Below are positions 26,301 to 64,000 of a stretch of 64,000 nucleotides of DNA, one piece after another; position 1 is the first letter of the stretch, and each line of letters opens with the position of its first letter. A program made the translations under genes and the position numbers. Source of the stretch: Gavia stellata (taxonomy: Eukaryota; Chordata; Aves; Gaviiformes; Gaviidae). The stretch is taken from NCBI RefSeq assembly GCF_030936135.1, contig NC_082595.1:23635930-23699929 (forward strand), given 5' to 3'. The notes under the pieces were generated by a model, which did no database searches, had not been told where the DNA came from, and saw nothing but the letters and a program-made list of their open reading frames with translations.

Positions 26301-28573
26301 ACTTTTATAATACGAGGCTTTCCAACTACACAAATTAAATCATCTAAAATATTAACATAATATTCTCCCACACCCCCACGAAAAAAGGAAACAAGATTTT
26401 AGGCTATTATGCAACTAAACCACAGTACCTATAAAAGTGATTTCAGAAGAAGTAGTTATCTCTTAGTTTCAAATAATATGTGGAATTAAAACATGCCACT
26501 GGATAACAGTGCAAAGATGAAATGCATATTTTGTGTTCTCAAGACCTACCACTACCATTTGTTTTATCCCCACATTAAGTCAAAGAAATCACATCCTTTT
26601 TCTTCTAGCTCATACAAAACGTGAGATTTTTTAGCCAATGAGATGCAAAACTTGAAAGATCTTTAAAGCAAAATAAGTGTTTTTACAACTTTAAATTAAT
26701 GGTGACTACCTCATAAAATGAAATTTATATAAAAATTGCAAACTTGTCACTCACCTGTATAGTGCTGCGTAGTACCTATCTGATACAGTTTGCTGAGAGT
26801 CCATCACTTGAAACAGTAACATCAGGGCCTGGACACTGGTACCAAAGTTCACAAGATGCAGAACTTTAAACAATGTGTCCATTTGTTCTTTCACTTTCTC
26901 ATCACCAGTCTCAGCATAAGGGTAAGCTCTGTTTACCCCGCAAAGAAGAGCACTGAGCATTTTGGATTCAATGTCTTTTTTCTTAATGCAGTTCCGAAAA
27001 AAGCAAAAGTACAAAGTTATCAGCTTGTTAGCCAATGCACTTTCTTCATGACTGAGGACTATCTGATTTAGAAAGCAAATGGCATAATATTGAGTTTTCA
27101 CATTAATGTTTGACCGGTACAAAAGCCTCTCCACCTCACTGCACACTACTCCCTTCATATTTGGATGCCTGTGAAGTAACGTCTCTAAAAGATAAGAGGC
27201 TTTGGTGGCAATTTTGTTCTGAGGGTCTCCCAGTTTATTTACCAGCTGAACAAGTAGAACTTTCTCCTGCTCAGGCTTGTTACAGAGAAGCTCGTGGGCA
27301 ACTGCCAGAGCTCGGGATTTCGTTGCTGTCAGAGAATCATGACTCAGCGTTTCTAACGCTTGCACAAACTCTGCCACCTGCAGTTTCAGGTGATGCTCAA
27401 AGTACCACAGTATCAACCGTCTGTCTCTTGAATCCCTGTTGCCACTTGACATCTTCGCTATGTTGTTAAATGGTCGCTGTGAGAAAGACCATAATTTTCG
27501 ATTGTCTGGTAAGAGATCTGAAAGGAGAAGCTCCTTGAAAGTATCCAAAGCCATAAGGCTCTGATGCCTGCTGCCCTTTTTCTTTATGAGGTTTACCAAG
27601 TTCTCAACAAATTCGAGACTGTGGACAGCACTGTCCTGTATGAGAAGAGTCATCGCTGCCATCCTGTCAGCCAAGGTACCTGACGACACAACAGTTTTCA
27701 TCCACGCTGAAGAGGCCCCCTTCTGATAATCTGTCTTGTTCTTATACAGGTCTGTCTCATGTTGGTACAGCTTTTGGGCCAAGGCCTTGTACTTGGACAG
27801 AAGCGTCTGATTTTGTAGCTCTGAAGAGAATTCGTTGGTGTATTCTAGATCATACCATTTGCCCCCTGGTTTGATCAGTATCACTTGCCTAGCATGAAAT
27901 TCATAATCTTCTTCCAGCCTCTCCTTTGCTGAAAGGTGCTGCTCCTGATCACCACCAGCTTGTTTCTTCTTACTTTCTTTCACACCACTTGCCTTTTCCT
28001 TGACTTTTTTTTCTTTTTTCCCTTCTAACGAAGGAGGATTAGTTTCCTTCTTGCTCTTCTCTTTCTTTGGAGGCTTCTCTTTCTCTTCCCTGCCTCCGCC
28101 GTCCTCCTCCCCCTCCTCCACCACGAGGCAACTATTCGCATACTTGCCGAGCCCCAGGGAGCTGACAAAGGCCTCCAGCTCCCCTTCCTTCAGGTCGTCG
28201 ATCGCGTCCTTCTTGCCGCCGTCCACCACCTCCTCCGCCTCGTCCACGGCGCACAGCATCAGGTAGTCTTGCTGCGGGCGGGAGCGCACGGCCGTTAGAG
28301 GCGGACACGGCGCCAGGCCCCGCGCTCCCAATGGCTCCCCCCGCCAACCCCCCCACCCGCACCCCACAAGGGCCCGTCCCGGCGGGCCCAGCCGCCACGT
28401 GCTCCCGCTCCCTCCCGCCCCGCCCTTACCTTGGTGCCGCCGAGGCGCAGCACCTCGTCCAGCGTGAAGCCTTCGGCATCTTCTTCTTCTTCTTCGTCAT
28501 CGTCCTCCTCCTCGGCACTGTCGCCGCCCGCCTCCTTCGGGTCCCTCACACCGAAGTCCCACAACGCCGCCAT
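11251..28573 (-). CDS. CEBPZ: CEBPZ, CCAAT/enhancer-binding protein zeta, Noc1/Mak21-type ribosome assembly factor (16 exons, 1061 aa)
   Basis: A nucleolar protein whose yeast counterpart Noc1/Mak21 acts early in 60S subunit assembly; the vertebrate protein was first described as a CCAAT-binding factor of the HSP70 promoter. The 16 exons total 3186 bases (1061 aa; human about 1054). Domains in order: an acidic run at residues 20-34, a Lys/Glu-rich low-complexity stretch at about 110-165, an alpha-helical repeat region from about 200, the CBF/Mak21 domain with [17 protein letters not shown] near 485-503 and [20 protein letters not shown] in exon 7, a long acidic C-terminal region over exons 10-13, then a basic tail ending KGKKSKR. 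Exon 2 alone holds half the protein. The start ATG overlaps a YY1-like GATGGCGGC. The gene shares a divergent promoter with NDUFAF7 and converges on CEBPZOS. No break was seen. Confidence 0.95.
11502..11507 (+). terminator. CEBPZOS: Alternative CEBPZOS polyadenylation signal AATAAA
   Basis: Canonical hexamer 330 bases after the CEBPZOS stop. If used, the CEBPZOS mRNA would run antisense through the whole last coding exon of CEBPZ (11251-11390). Confidence 0.45.
12175..12256 (-). CDS. CEBPZ: CEBPZ exon 15
   Basis: Residues 989-1015 plus one base, [20 protein letters not shown] then MANRDNA, nearly identical to human. Donor GT at 12173-12174. Confidence 0.95.
12343..12404 (-). CDS. CEBPZ: CEBPZ exon 14
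   Basis: Residues 968-988, [20 protein letters not shown] plus E. Separated from exon 15 by an intron of only 86 bases. Acceptor AG at 12405-12406. Confidence 0.93.
12888..12971 (-). CDS. CEBPZ: CEBPZ exon 13
   Basis: Residues 940-968, [20 protein letters not shown] then TNFVGSPE; a basic, nuclear-localisation-like stretch. Acceptor AG at 12972-12973, donor GT at 12886-12887. Confidence 0.9.
14021..14229 (-). CDS. CEBPZ: CEBPZ exon 12
   Basis: Residues 870-940. Basic [13 protein letters not shown], then acidic [20 protein letters not shown] and [11 protein letters not shown], closely parallel to human. Acceptor AG at 14230-14231, donor GT at 14019-14020. Confidence 0.95.
14829..14884 (+). 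mobile_element. CR1 LINE 3' tail fragment
   Basis: About 56 bases reading GGTTGGACTCAATGATCTTA and AAGGTCTTTTCCAACTT, the standard CR1 3' end, followed by ATTCTTTGATT. A degraded tail in CEBPZ intron 11 (between exons 11 and 12). Confidence 0.75.
15336..15396 (-). CDS. CEBPZ: CEBPZ exon 11
   Basis: Residues 850-870, [20 protein letters not shown]. Ends with two bases of a Gly codon. Acceptor AG at 15397-15398, donor GT at 15334-15335. Confidence 0.92.
16819..16919 (-). CDS. CEBPZ: CEBPZ exon 10
   Basis: Residues 816-849 plus one base, [20 protein letters not shown] then [13 protein letters not shown]: the start of the acidic C-terminal region. Acceptor AG at 16920-16921. Confidence 0.94.
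17437..17465 (-). mobile_element. Possible CR1 3' tail scrap
   Basis: The plus strand reads ACAGATTCACTAAGGTTGGA then AAAGA, which matches only the last ~28 bases of CR1 in reverse orientation. It is too short to be sure. It lies in the intron between CEBPZ exons 9 and 10. Confidence 0.4.
18375..18441 (-). CDS. CEBPZ: CEBPZ exon 9
   Basis: Residues 794-816, [20 protein letters not shown] then FH, matching human VNSKEFLAKEESQIPVDEVF. Acceptor AG at 18442-18443, donor GT at 18373-18374. Confidence 0.95.
18442..20850 (-). other. CEBPZ: CEBPZ intron 8, nothing recognised
   Basis: The longest CEBPZ intron (2.4 kb), between exons 8 and 9. Opposed short open frames at 18.6-19.07 kb have no domain. 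No repeat family was recognised. Confidence 0.55.
20851..20919 (-). CDS. CEBPZ: CEBPZ exon 8
   Basis: Residues 771-794, [20 protein letters not shown]. The intron side of its acceptor (20920-20921) is followed after about 47 bases by the start of a CR1 LINE. Confidence 0.93.
20968..21812 (+). mobile_element. CR1 LINE, 5'-truncated, carrying the end of ORF2 and 3' UTR
   Basis: About 845 bases in CEBPZ intron 7, antisense to the gene. Translation of the plus strand gives familiar CR1 ORF2 C-terminal segments: [60 protein letters not shown] and [20 protein letters not shown], then nucleotide-level matches to the 3' part and the terminal CAACCATTCTGT. The element is truncated at its 5' end within the reverse-transcriptase frame and has stops and frameshifts, for example a TAA just after GCCATCCG near 21017, so it is inactive. 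It begins about 47 bases upstream of the exon 8 acceptor in the CEBPZ transcript. Confidence 0.93.
22084..22186 (-). CDS. CEBPZ: CEBPZ exon 7
   Basis: Residues 737-770 plus one base, with [14 protein letters not shown] and [14 protein letters not shown], the strongest signature of the CBF/Mak21 domain C-terminal part. Acceptor AG at 22187-22188. Confidence 0.95.
22883..22936 (-). CDS. CEBPZ: CEBPZ exon 6
   Basis: An 18-codon exon, [18 protein letters not shown], near identical to the human segment. Acceptor AG at 22937-22938, donor GT at 22881-22882. Confidence 0.94.
23050..23620 (-). mobile_element. Solo LTR of an avian endogenous retrovirus (fossil)
   Basis: A 571-base TG...CA-bounded unit starting TGTCGTGGTTTAGTCCCAGC and ending CCAGCACA on the plus strand. 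Read on the minus strand it has a TATA box (23338-23344) and further on an ATTAAA signal (23176-23181), in the right order for U3-R-U5, so it is oriented with CEBPZ. No internal retroviral sequence and no second LTR adjoin it, so it is a solo LTR in CEBPZ intron 6. I recall this LTR as common in Neoaves; exact family and age are not assigned. I see no clear target-site duplication. Confidence 0.85.
24019..24107 (-). CDS. CEBPZ: CEBPZ exon 5
   Basis: Residues 689-718, [20 protein letters not shown] then [10 protein letters not shown]. The in-frame acceptor is the first AG (24108-24109) of CAGGCAGG; the second AG, four bases on, would shift the frame. Donor GT at 24017-24018. Confidence 0.9.
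24749..24920 (-). CDS. CEBPZ: CEBPZ exon 4
   Basis: Residues 632-688 plus one base. An acidic linker ([20 protein letters not shown]) leading to [11 protein letters not shown]. The human counterpart is also acidic and poorly conserved here. Acceptor AG at 24921-24922, donor GT at 24747-24748. Confidence 0.9.
25482..25713 (-). CDS. CEBPZ: CEBPZ exon 3
   Basis: Residues 554-631, [20 protein letters not shown] to [10 protein letters not shown], helical repeats of the CBF/Mak21 domain. Acceptor AG at 25714-25715, donor GT at 25480-25481. Confidence 0.95.
26755..28271 (-). CDS. CEBPZ: CEBPZ exon 2 (large)
   Basis: Residues 49-553 plus two bases, 1517 bases long. Contains the Lys-rich segment and the first part of the CBF/Mak21 domain. 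The acceptor CCCGCAG is at 28272-28273; the frame stays open upstream through intron 1 only because that DNA is GC-rich. Donor GTGAGT at 26749-26754. Confidence 0.96.
28430..28573 (-). CDS. CEBPZ: CEBPZ exon 1 (coding part)
   Basis: Residues 1-48, [17 protein letters not shown], then an Asp/Glu run written in GAA/GAG/GAC repeats, then [15 protein letters not shown]. Donor GT at 28428-28429, phase 0. Confidence 0.94.
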
Positions 28574-28871
28574 CGCCGACCGCCGGAAGCTCCGCGCGCA
28601 TGCGCACCGCGCGCTTCCGGCCCCGCGGGCTCGCAGGTCCTGCAAGGCGGGGCGCGAGGAAGTGCGCGTGGGCTTCGCCGGAGCGGGGGAGAGCGGGCAG
28701 GGGAGGTCTCAGGCAGAGCTCAGAGCCTTCCGCCCACCCCCAGCGGCCTTTAGTCGGTAGCTCGTCCTCACGCAGGCGACGGGACTCGGCGCGGCTACCA
28801 AGCGGCCAGGACCCCGGGAGGAGAAGGAGGCGGTGGAGGAGGAGCGGGCCGCGGCAGCCGGCGCCGCTGCC

Positions 28872-34918
<6,047 letters not shown>

Positions 34919-34973
34919 TTTCAAATCTATAGCAAAGTGTCTGATAATACTAGCTTTTGATTGCAACTTATTA

Positions 34974-34979
34974 AATAAA
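34974..34979 (+). terminator. NDUFAF7: NDUFAF7 polyadenylation signal AATAAA
   Basis: Canonical hexamer 56 bases after the stop codon, giving a very short 3' UTR. Confidence 0.75.
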
Positions 34980-35280
34980 AAAATCAAAGTAAAAGGAATA
35001 GAGTCCCGCATGTTTTGCAATAATGTAATCAGCATATAGCTACATATGCAGTAAGGTAAGAACTAAATATTAATCTTTGAACTGAAAGCACATGAAATGT
35101 GACATTACTTCTCCAGGCAATTTTCTCACACCAATCTACGCTTCAGAGCCTAGCCACATTTTGGTAGGGAGTGCTATTTCAGAGTAAATCTAGTGCAGCA
35201 CACCAAACCTATTGACTGACTTACGCAGTATGTGTAGAAATAAAACACTGCACATACAGAAACCAGCGTACACAGAGCAG

Positions 35281-35347
35281 AGAATCACAGAATCACAGAA
35301 TCAGTACGGTTGGAAAAGACCTGTAAGATCATCGAGTCCAACCTGGA
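35281..35347 (-). mobile_element. CR1 LINE 3' tail fragment
   Basis: The plus strand shows two and a half copies of the AGAATCAC octamer unit, then GTTGGAAAAGACCTGTAAGA and TCATCGAGTCCAACCTGG: the reverse complement of a CR1 end. It sits in the gap between the convergent NDUFAF7 and PRKD3 ends. Confidence 0.8.
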
Positions 35348-35702
35348 GTGAACTATGTTTCAGCGGTCTTTCTTACAAGAGAGCTGAGTGTAAAACACTA
35401 AGGGAATCAAGTTAAAACTTGCCAGTAACAAACCAATGTGCTAAGGAGACTTTCAGGGTACTCAGCTTTGATAGTTGCTTAAAACACAAGATGCCTTGAC
35501 ATTTTTGAAGATATTTTTATAAAGAGAATGGTTACAGGAACGATGCAAAAAGAGTTACTAGTTCCAAAGCACCTGCTAGCAGGGTGTATCTATGTATCCT
35601 TGGTTGTGGATCTGTTGTTAAAGAAACGTTTACTTCTAAGAACATGTCATAGGAGAGATAATTCATATAAATAGAAAGAACAAGTCTGATAGGGAAATAA
35701 AT

Positions 35703-35708
35703 TTTATT
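35703..35708 (-). terminator. PRKD3: Candidate PRKD3 polyadenylation signal AATAAA
   Basis: The first clear minus-strand AATAAA (plus-strand TTTATT) that I see beyond the PRKD3 stop, about 3 kb downstream. It lies some 730 bases from the NDUFAF7 signal on the other strand. Confidence 0.5.
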
Positions 35709-38700
35709 TTCAAGCTTATCAGAGGATATTTACAAACAATGGGATGTATAAAAATATAAAAGTACTTGACAGTGTCCTTTTGAGGCTATAAATTTTACAT
35801 GAGCTCTTTTCTAGCATCATCATAGCACTACTTGAATGAATGCAACAATTCATCTAGAGGTAAGGATATGAAACACTGTAACCTACTGCTGTCAAAGTTT
35901 GCAGTAAAGGTAGAAAAAAGGGAATAAAAAAACCTCAGCTATTTTTACTACTCTGAAGAAAGTTTACTCCTAATGTATGTCTGATTTTTTGGTTCCTCAA
36001 CTATTAGCTGCTTGTGGCTTCTATTGTCTGGCCCCGTAAGTCTGCATATATTGTCAGGCAATCTCCTCCAAAGGCCAGTAGCATTATTTTTTTTTAATAC
36101 AACTTGAAGAATAAATAGCTCACATAATATTTTAGAGCAGAGCAGACTTCATGGGGAGAGACATCAGCCAGGCCTTCTACTTCATTGTTGTCCCCTCCTT
36201 CCTCTATTTCTGTCGTGCTTTTTCAAGTGACCGAGCTGGCTTTTTTCCTCCCTTAAAACAAAACAAACAAAAAAAACCAAACCCACAGGAAAAGCTGAAG
36301 TGACAGCTCAAGTATAAAATCTGAAGTTTAAAACCAGACTGTATCTACATTATTACAGTTAGGATGGAAGATAGCAATGGCTTCACTGAAATTTGGTCAC
36401 TTGAGCAATGGAAGTTGGAAAAAAAAAGCGCACTGCTTCCCTTGCCAAGCCTGGGCAAATACTAGACTACCAACTTCGCAGATGAAAAATAGTGCCTCTC
36501 TGAAGAATCAGTCCTGAAACTCTACCTTAACAGGATAGCAAGGTTAAGGGACAAATTCTGCCCCTTCTGAATTCCTTTGCACTGCCTTGACAGCATAGAA
36601 GGGGGAGGATGACCCCCGGTGTAGGAGGGGCAGGGACTGCCATCAGGCAAGTCCCCTGCACAAACCTGAGAAAAACACGTGCTAGGAGAGAGGACGCATG
36701 GTGGTCAGAAGGGCTGAAATGCTCTGCCCACTGCTGGCTGTAGGAAACTACCGTACAGATTGCACCAGCATTTTGTACAACGTTTGGTATATCCTAACAG
36801 GGAAGCCAGAGTTCAGCCTTTACCAACTTAAGACACCTACAAAATTCAGTGGCAGTTAAATTAAAGGCAATGGGAAAAGAAAAGGTGGGTTAAAGACCCA
36901 AACCTACTGGTGGGTACATACTTCTGCAACTGCCACTGACTTTACTGCCAGGTCACTGTCATTGCAAGCAGCTGCCAGCCCTGAAATAACCTTGTAAAAT
37001 TTTATGTATATGTAACAACTTAGAAAAAGTCTGCTCACCTGCTTCCTTACCTGAATAACAACAGTAGAAAAAAAAAAATACTTATCTACACACACAAAAA
37101 AATCTTTGTAGAATAGAGAGGAGATACCCCAAAGCCTCTCACTGACTTTGCAGTTCAAGCCTGTATCAGTATTTTAAGAAGTATTTCAAACCAAGCTCCA
37201 GTTAAACAGCTTGGCACATCAGGGATATGTACAGCTATTCAGCACCTTCCACCAGCACAATGCTGTTATCCCACACAAAAGGAAAGATTTAACCTTTTCC
37301 ATTTTTTAAAATAGGACCAAAAACCCCTCTTCCATTTGCATTTAGCATTCATGGCCTCAAACGTCTTTGAAATACCATGAACTTTAACAGTTACACTGTC
37401 CTCTGGGGGAAATCACTTCCAAAGAACATTGTCGCTTCCTCTCTACTGTGCCACAAATCTGGTAAGTGGTTGGGAATCCATCAACGGAGGCATCTGCATA
37501 AAAAACTGAATTAGGAGTTGGTTTTGGTCTCTTCATTCAGCTCAAACAACAATGATGAGCACAGTAAAGAGGACAGGAGGGGCTGCAGGTTAAGGTCAGA
37601 AGGCAAAGCCCTTTCTCCTACAATCCAGCTGCCCTGGCAGAAGCAACAGGTGGTTTGATATCCACTGTTACTCCTAGGTTTTGAGCAGAGTTAAGATACA
37701 AGCTAGCAGGCTACAAACTACTCCTGATGTAAGTCCAGGTAACCGTAAAAAAATTAGAAAAACTTCAGAAAAATTTAAAAGTCTAATTACTCAAAACAAC
37801 AGAAGAAAGCTGCATGTATTTTTCCCTATTCTTCCACATCCTTCTGCTAGAAGCTGTTTTTCCAGAGTGAAAGGATATGCTACATCAAGTCTTGTGTGCT
37901 CTCTGTGCATTACTTGTGTAGTTTTAAGGTAAAATGCCTTTGGTGTGTATCAATGACATGTGCCAGCCTTGCATAGCAACATACTGTTGTGGCTTATTGC
38001 TCTGTCTTAACAGACAAAATAAAGGACTAGCACAGCTTTGATTGTCATCTCTTTAGATTGTCAGCCAGCATTTCAAGAGGAATGTAAGAAGTTATGGGGT
38101 TTTCTTTTTTCTGGGATTCTGAAAAAAGTTCAGTTAGGGCAAAGACACACATAATTAACTGTCTTAACAGCAGCAAATTATTCCTTCATCTATGAAGCTG
38201 TATTTAACCTAAACCACCACGTTTTGCTATTAGCCAAGGTATTCTGCACTGGTTTCTCTTTATAGTCTCTTTTCACCATGCACAGTTTAGGAAACGGGAG
38301 ATGGATCTAAGTAACAGAAAACAGTCCTCTATGGCCTAGTAAATAGGGATTAGAAAACCATTACAAAATTCTTATTGTGTAGGCTATGAAAAAAAACCCC
38401 AACAAACCCAACCTTGAAAAACACACTAACTATTCAACCTGTACACACTACACCTCAGTAATGGCTTTGTAGCCACACAGCTTGGTGAAATGTTACCCAG
38501 CGGGGCTTATCCCACTGTCCAGTAACTACTCATAGTTAAAGTCAGAGATGGAGAAAAGCTTGTCAGACGACAGTCTATTCCCATGTCAATGCAGGATCCT
38601 CTGGGGCTTTGTACACTGAACTATGTGTACAGCATTCAGAAAGAGCAACAGCTGTTCCAAAACTTATCTTCAGTTTCTGTCTGGAGTGTCCTTCTTTGCT

Positions 38701-38722
38701 GCAATTTAGCATAATGAATAAA
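35703..38722 (-). other. PRKD3: Probable PRKD3 3' UTR (about 3 kb)
   Basis: Unique, repeat-free sequence between the PRKD3 stop codon and the first canonical polyadenylation signal. Vertebrate PRKD3 mRNAs have long 3' UTRs, so it is reasonable that this whole stretch is transcribed. No other gene seen; short frames in both directions have no domain. Confidence 0.5.
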
Positions 38723-62664
<23,942 letters not shown>

Positions 62665-64000
62665 CTGGAATAAAGAAGGTATACATGATTTGCACCAAAA
62701 TAGTTCTACTTGAGGAAAAAAAAAAGAAAAAGTCAGTGGGGCTGGAAGGGAGGTGTTGGCTCAGAAAGTAACTGGATAAGTAAGCAACCTGACCAAGAAG
62801 CTGTAAAAGGACATTCTGATATCATAACACAAAACCAAGGAAACACCAGACGGAAAAGCCTTGCAGAGAGCAGGAAAGTATGTATGAATCTTTATTTCCA
62901 CAGAAGCTAAAATGTTAAAAAATTCACTTTTATTACTTTTTTTTTTTCTAAGCAACCTGGCAACGTTCACAGACAGCATGTACAGACCCCTAAGTAGGGG
63001 ATAAAATAGAAAACACTGGAGGTAGGCAAACCAAAATCCAATCACTACCTCAAGCTATTAGTTTTAAAAAGCAAAGTAAGGCACGCCTGGATAGCTTACT
63101 AAGTTAAGCAAAAATATTTAGAAAATTAAAAAATTATTTTGGAAATTAACCCCCCTAAGAAATCTTTGAAATTAAGTTCGAAAAAAAAACAACTTCAGCA
63201 ATTAAAACAAAAAAGGCATTGAGTATCACACCGAACATTCAGCAGGATAAGTTACTTACATCTACAGAAAAATGTAAAGCAACATGGCCCTGTACATCTG
63301 ACCTTAAGCATTTTAAGACTGCTGAAAGATGAACTGCAAATATGATAATACATTACTGATCATCTAAGGCAAGTATTCGAAATTGGATAGCAAAGAAGAG
63401 GTGTCAAAGAGGTACTAAACACACATGTAGAAATCAAAGTTAAATTCCATAAAAGGAGAAACGCAATTCTATGTTCATCGAATAAATCTTACCAATAGTT
63501 ATAAACATCAGAATAAATATATTCTTCATGACTCAAGACTAGGCTTTGTAGCTTCTAGCTGGAAAAATTATGTTCTTGAACTAGAAAAGCTATACAATTT
63601 ATATTTTAAAATATAGTAATAATGTAAGAATTGTTATACTGTAAAGTAATAGAATTAGGTAAGTAGGAAAGACTAAGTCTCAAAAGCACTGCTTTTATCC
63701 CACAGTAAAAGCAGCAATGAAATAAGTGGATCTAATCACTGCCTGCGTTGTCTTAAGACCCCAATATATGTGCAATATAATTGATAACCTCTCAGCAATC
63801 ATCATAACCATTACAACAAAGAACTACTACGGATGACTGATTTTACCGTAAGCCTTTCATCCCCTACACCCTCCTTGACAGGGCTTGGATTTTTTTAGAT
63901 TAACTCTGTGAAAAGCTTAACAGCATATCAGGAACACTCTCTCCTCTACCAGCATAATAGCTTACAATTTGTATTGCTCTAGTCAAGTAACTATTCTATA
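62665..64000 (-). other. PRKD3: PRKD3 intron upstream of the C1b exon
   Basis: AT-rich intron running off the right edge. I searched the minus strand for the preceding PRKD3 exon (first C1 domain, with the FCDYCGEMLWGL motif) and did not find it. Confidence 0.6.

Noticed and set aside
28000-28266. Ser/Phe-rich plus-strand frame
   Set aside because: It is the complement of the Lys/Glu-rich and acidic codons of CEBPZ exon 2.
35281-35305. Short tandem AGAATCAC units, considered as a satellite or CRISPR-like array
   Set aside because: They are the octamer repeats at the end of a CR1 element, on a vertebrate chromosome.

Overview
This is vertebrate nuclear DNA, almost certainly from a bird. The evidence is spliced genes with GT-AG introns, CpG-dense promoters in an AT-rich background, several CR1 LINE copies ending in the avian ATTCTGTG-type tail, and the gene order SULT6B1 - CEBPZOS - CEBPZ - NDUFAF7 - PRKD3, which is the amniote order known from human 2p22. 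A solo retroviral LTR of a type I associate with Neoaves makes a neoavian bird more likely than a chicken or duck; that is inference and the species is not determined.

Layout. About 1.1-7.8 kb: SULT6B1, a cytosolic sulfotransferase, minus strand, complete in seven coding exons (304 aa). 8.8-9.3 kb: a CpG-rich promoter starting CEBPZOS (plus strand, three exons, 73 aa), a small mitochondrial membrane protein. CEBPZOS runs tail to tail into CEBPZ (minus strand, 16 coding exons from 28.57 down to 11.25 kb, 1061 aa), a nucleolar ribosome-assembly factor of the Noc1/Mak21 family; only 78 bases separate the two stop codons. 28.2-29.4 kb: a second CpG-dense block that fires both ways, CEBPZ leftward and NDUFAF7 rightward (ten exons, 450 aa), with 298 bases between the start codons. 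NDUFAF7 is a mitochondrial arginine methyltransferase needed for complex I. 35.7-64 kb: the 3' three quarters of PRKD3 (protein kinase D3), minus strand, 14 exons covering the second C1 domain, PH domain and whole kinase domain. Its first ~244 codons lie beyond the right edge.

Each gene model was assembled by hand from reading frames, splice sites and remembered human orthologues. All junctions keep frame, and the part of PRKD3 present has the same length as residues 245-890 of the human protein as I remember it. The genes do not form a pathway, but the two plus-strand genes both encode mitochondrial proteins and both start beside NRF1-type GCGCATGCGC sites.

Repeats are sparse: two larger CR1 pieces (20.97-21.81 and 58.69-59.06 kb), one CR1 tail carrying an A/C-only insert (44.6-44.9 kb), three small CR1 scraps and one solo LTR (23.05-23.62 kb). 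I found no RNA gene, CRISPR array or prokaryotic-type system, and nothing that I would call a new biological system. The most notable items are the near-symmetric ETS-NRF1-ETS arrangement in the CEBPZ/NDUFAF7 promoter, the overlapping 3' ends of CEBPZOS and CEBPZ, and a few splice-site and repeat oddities.
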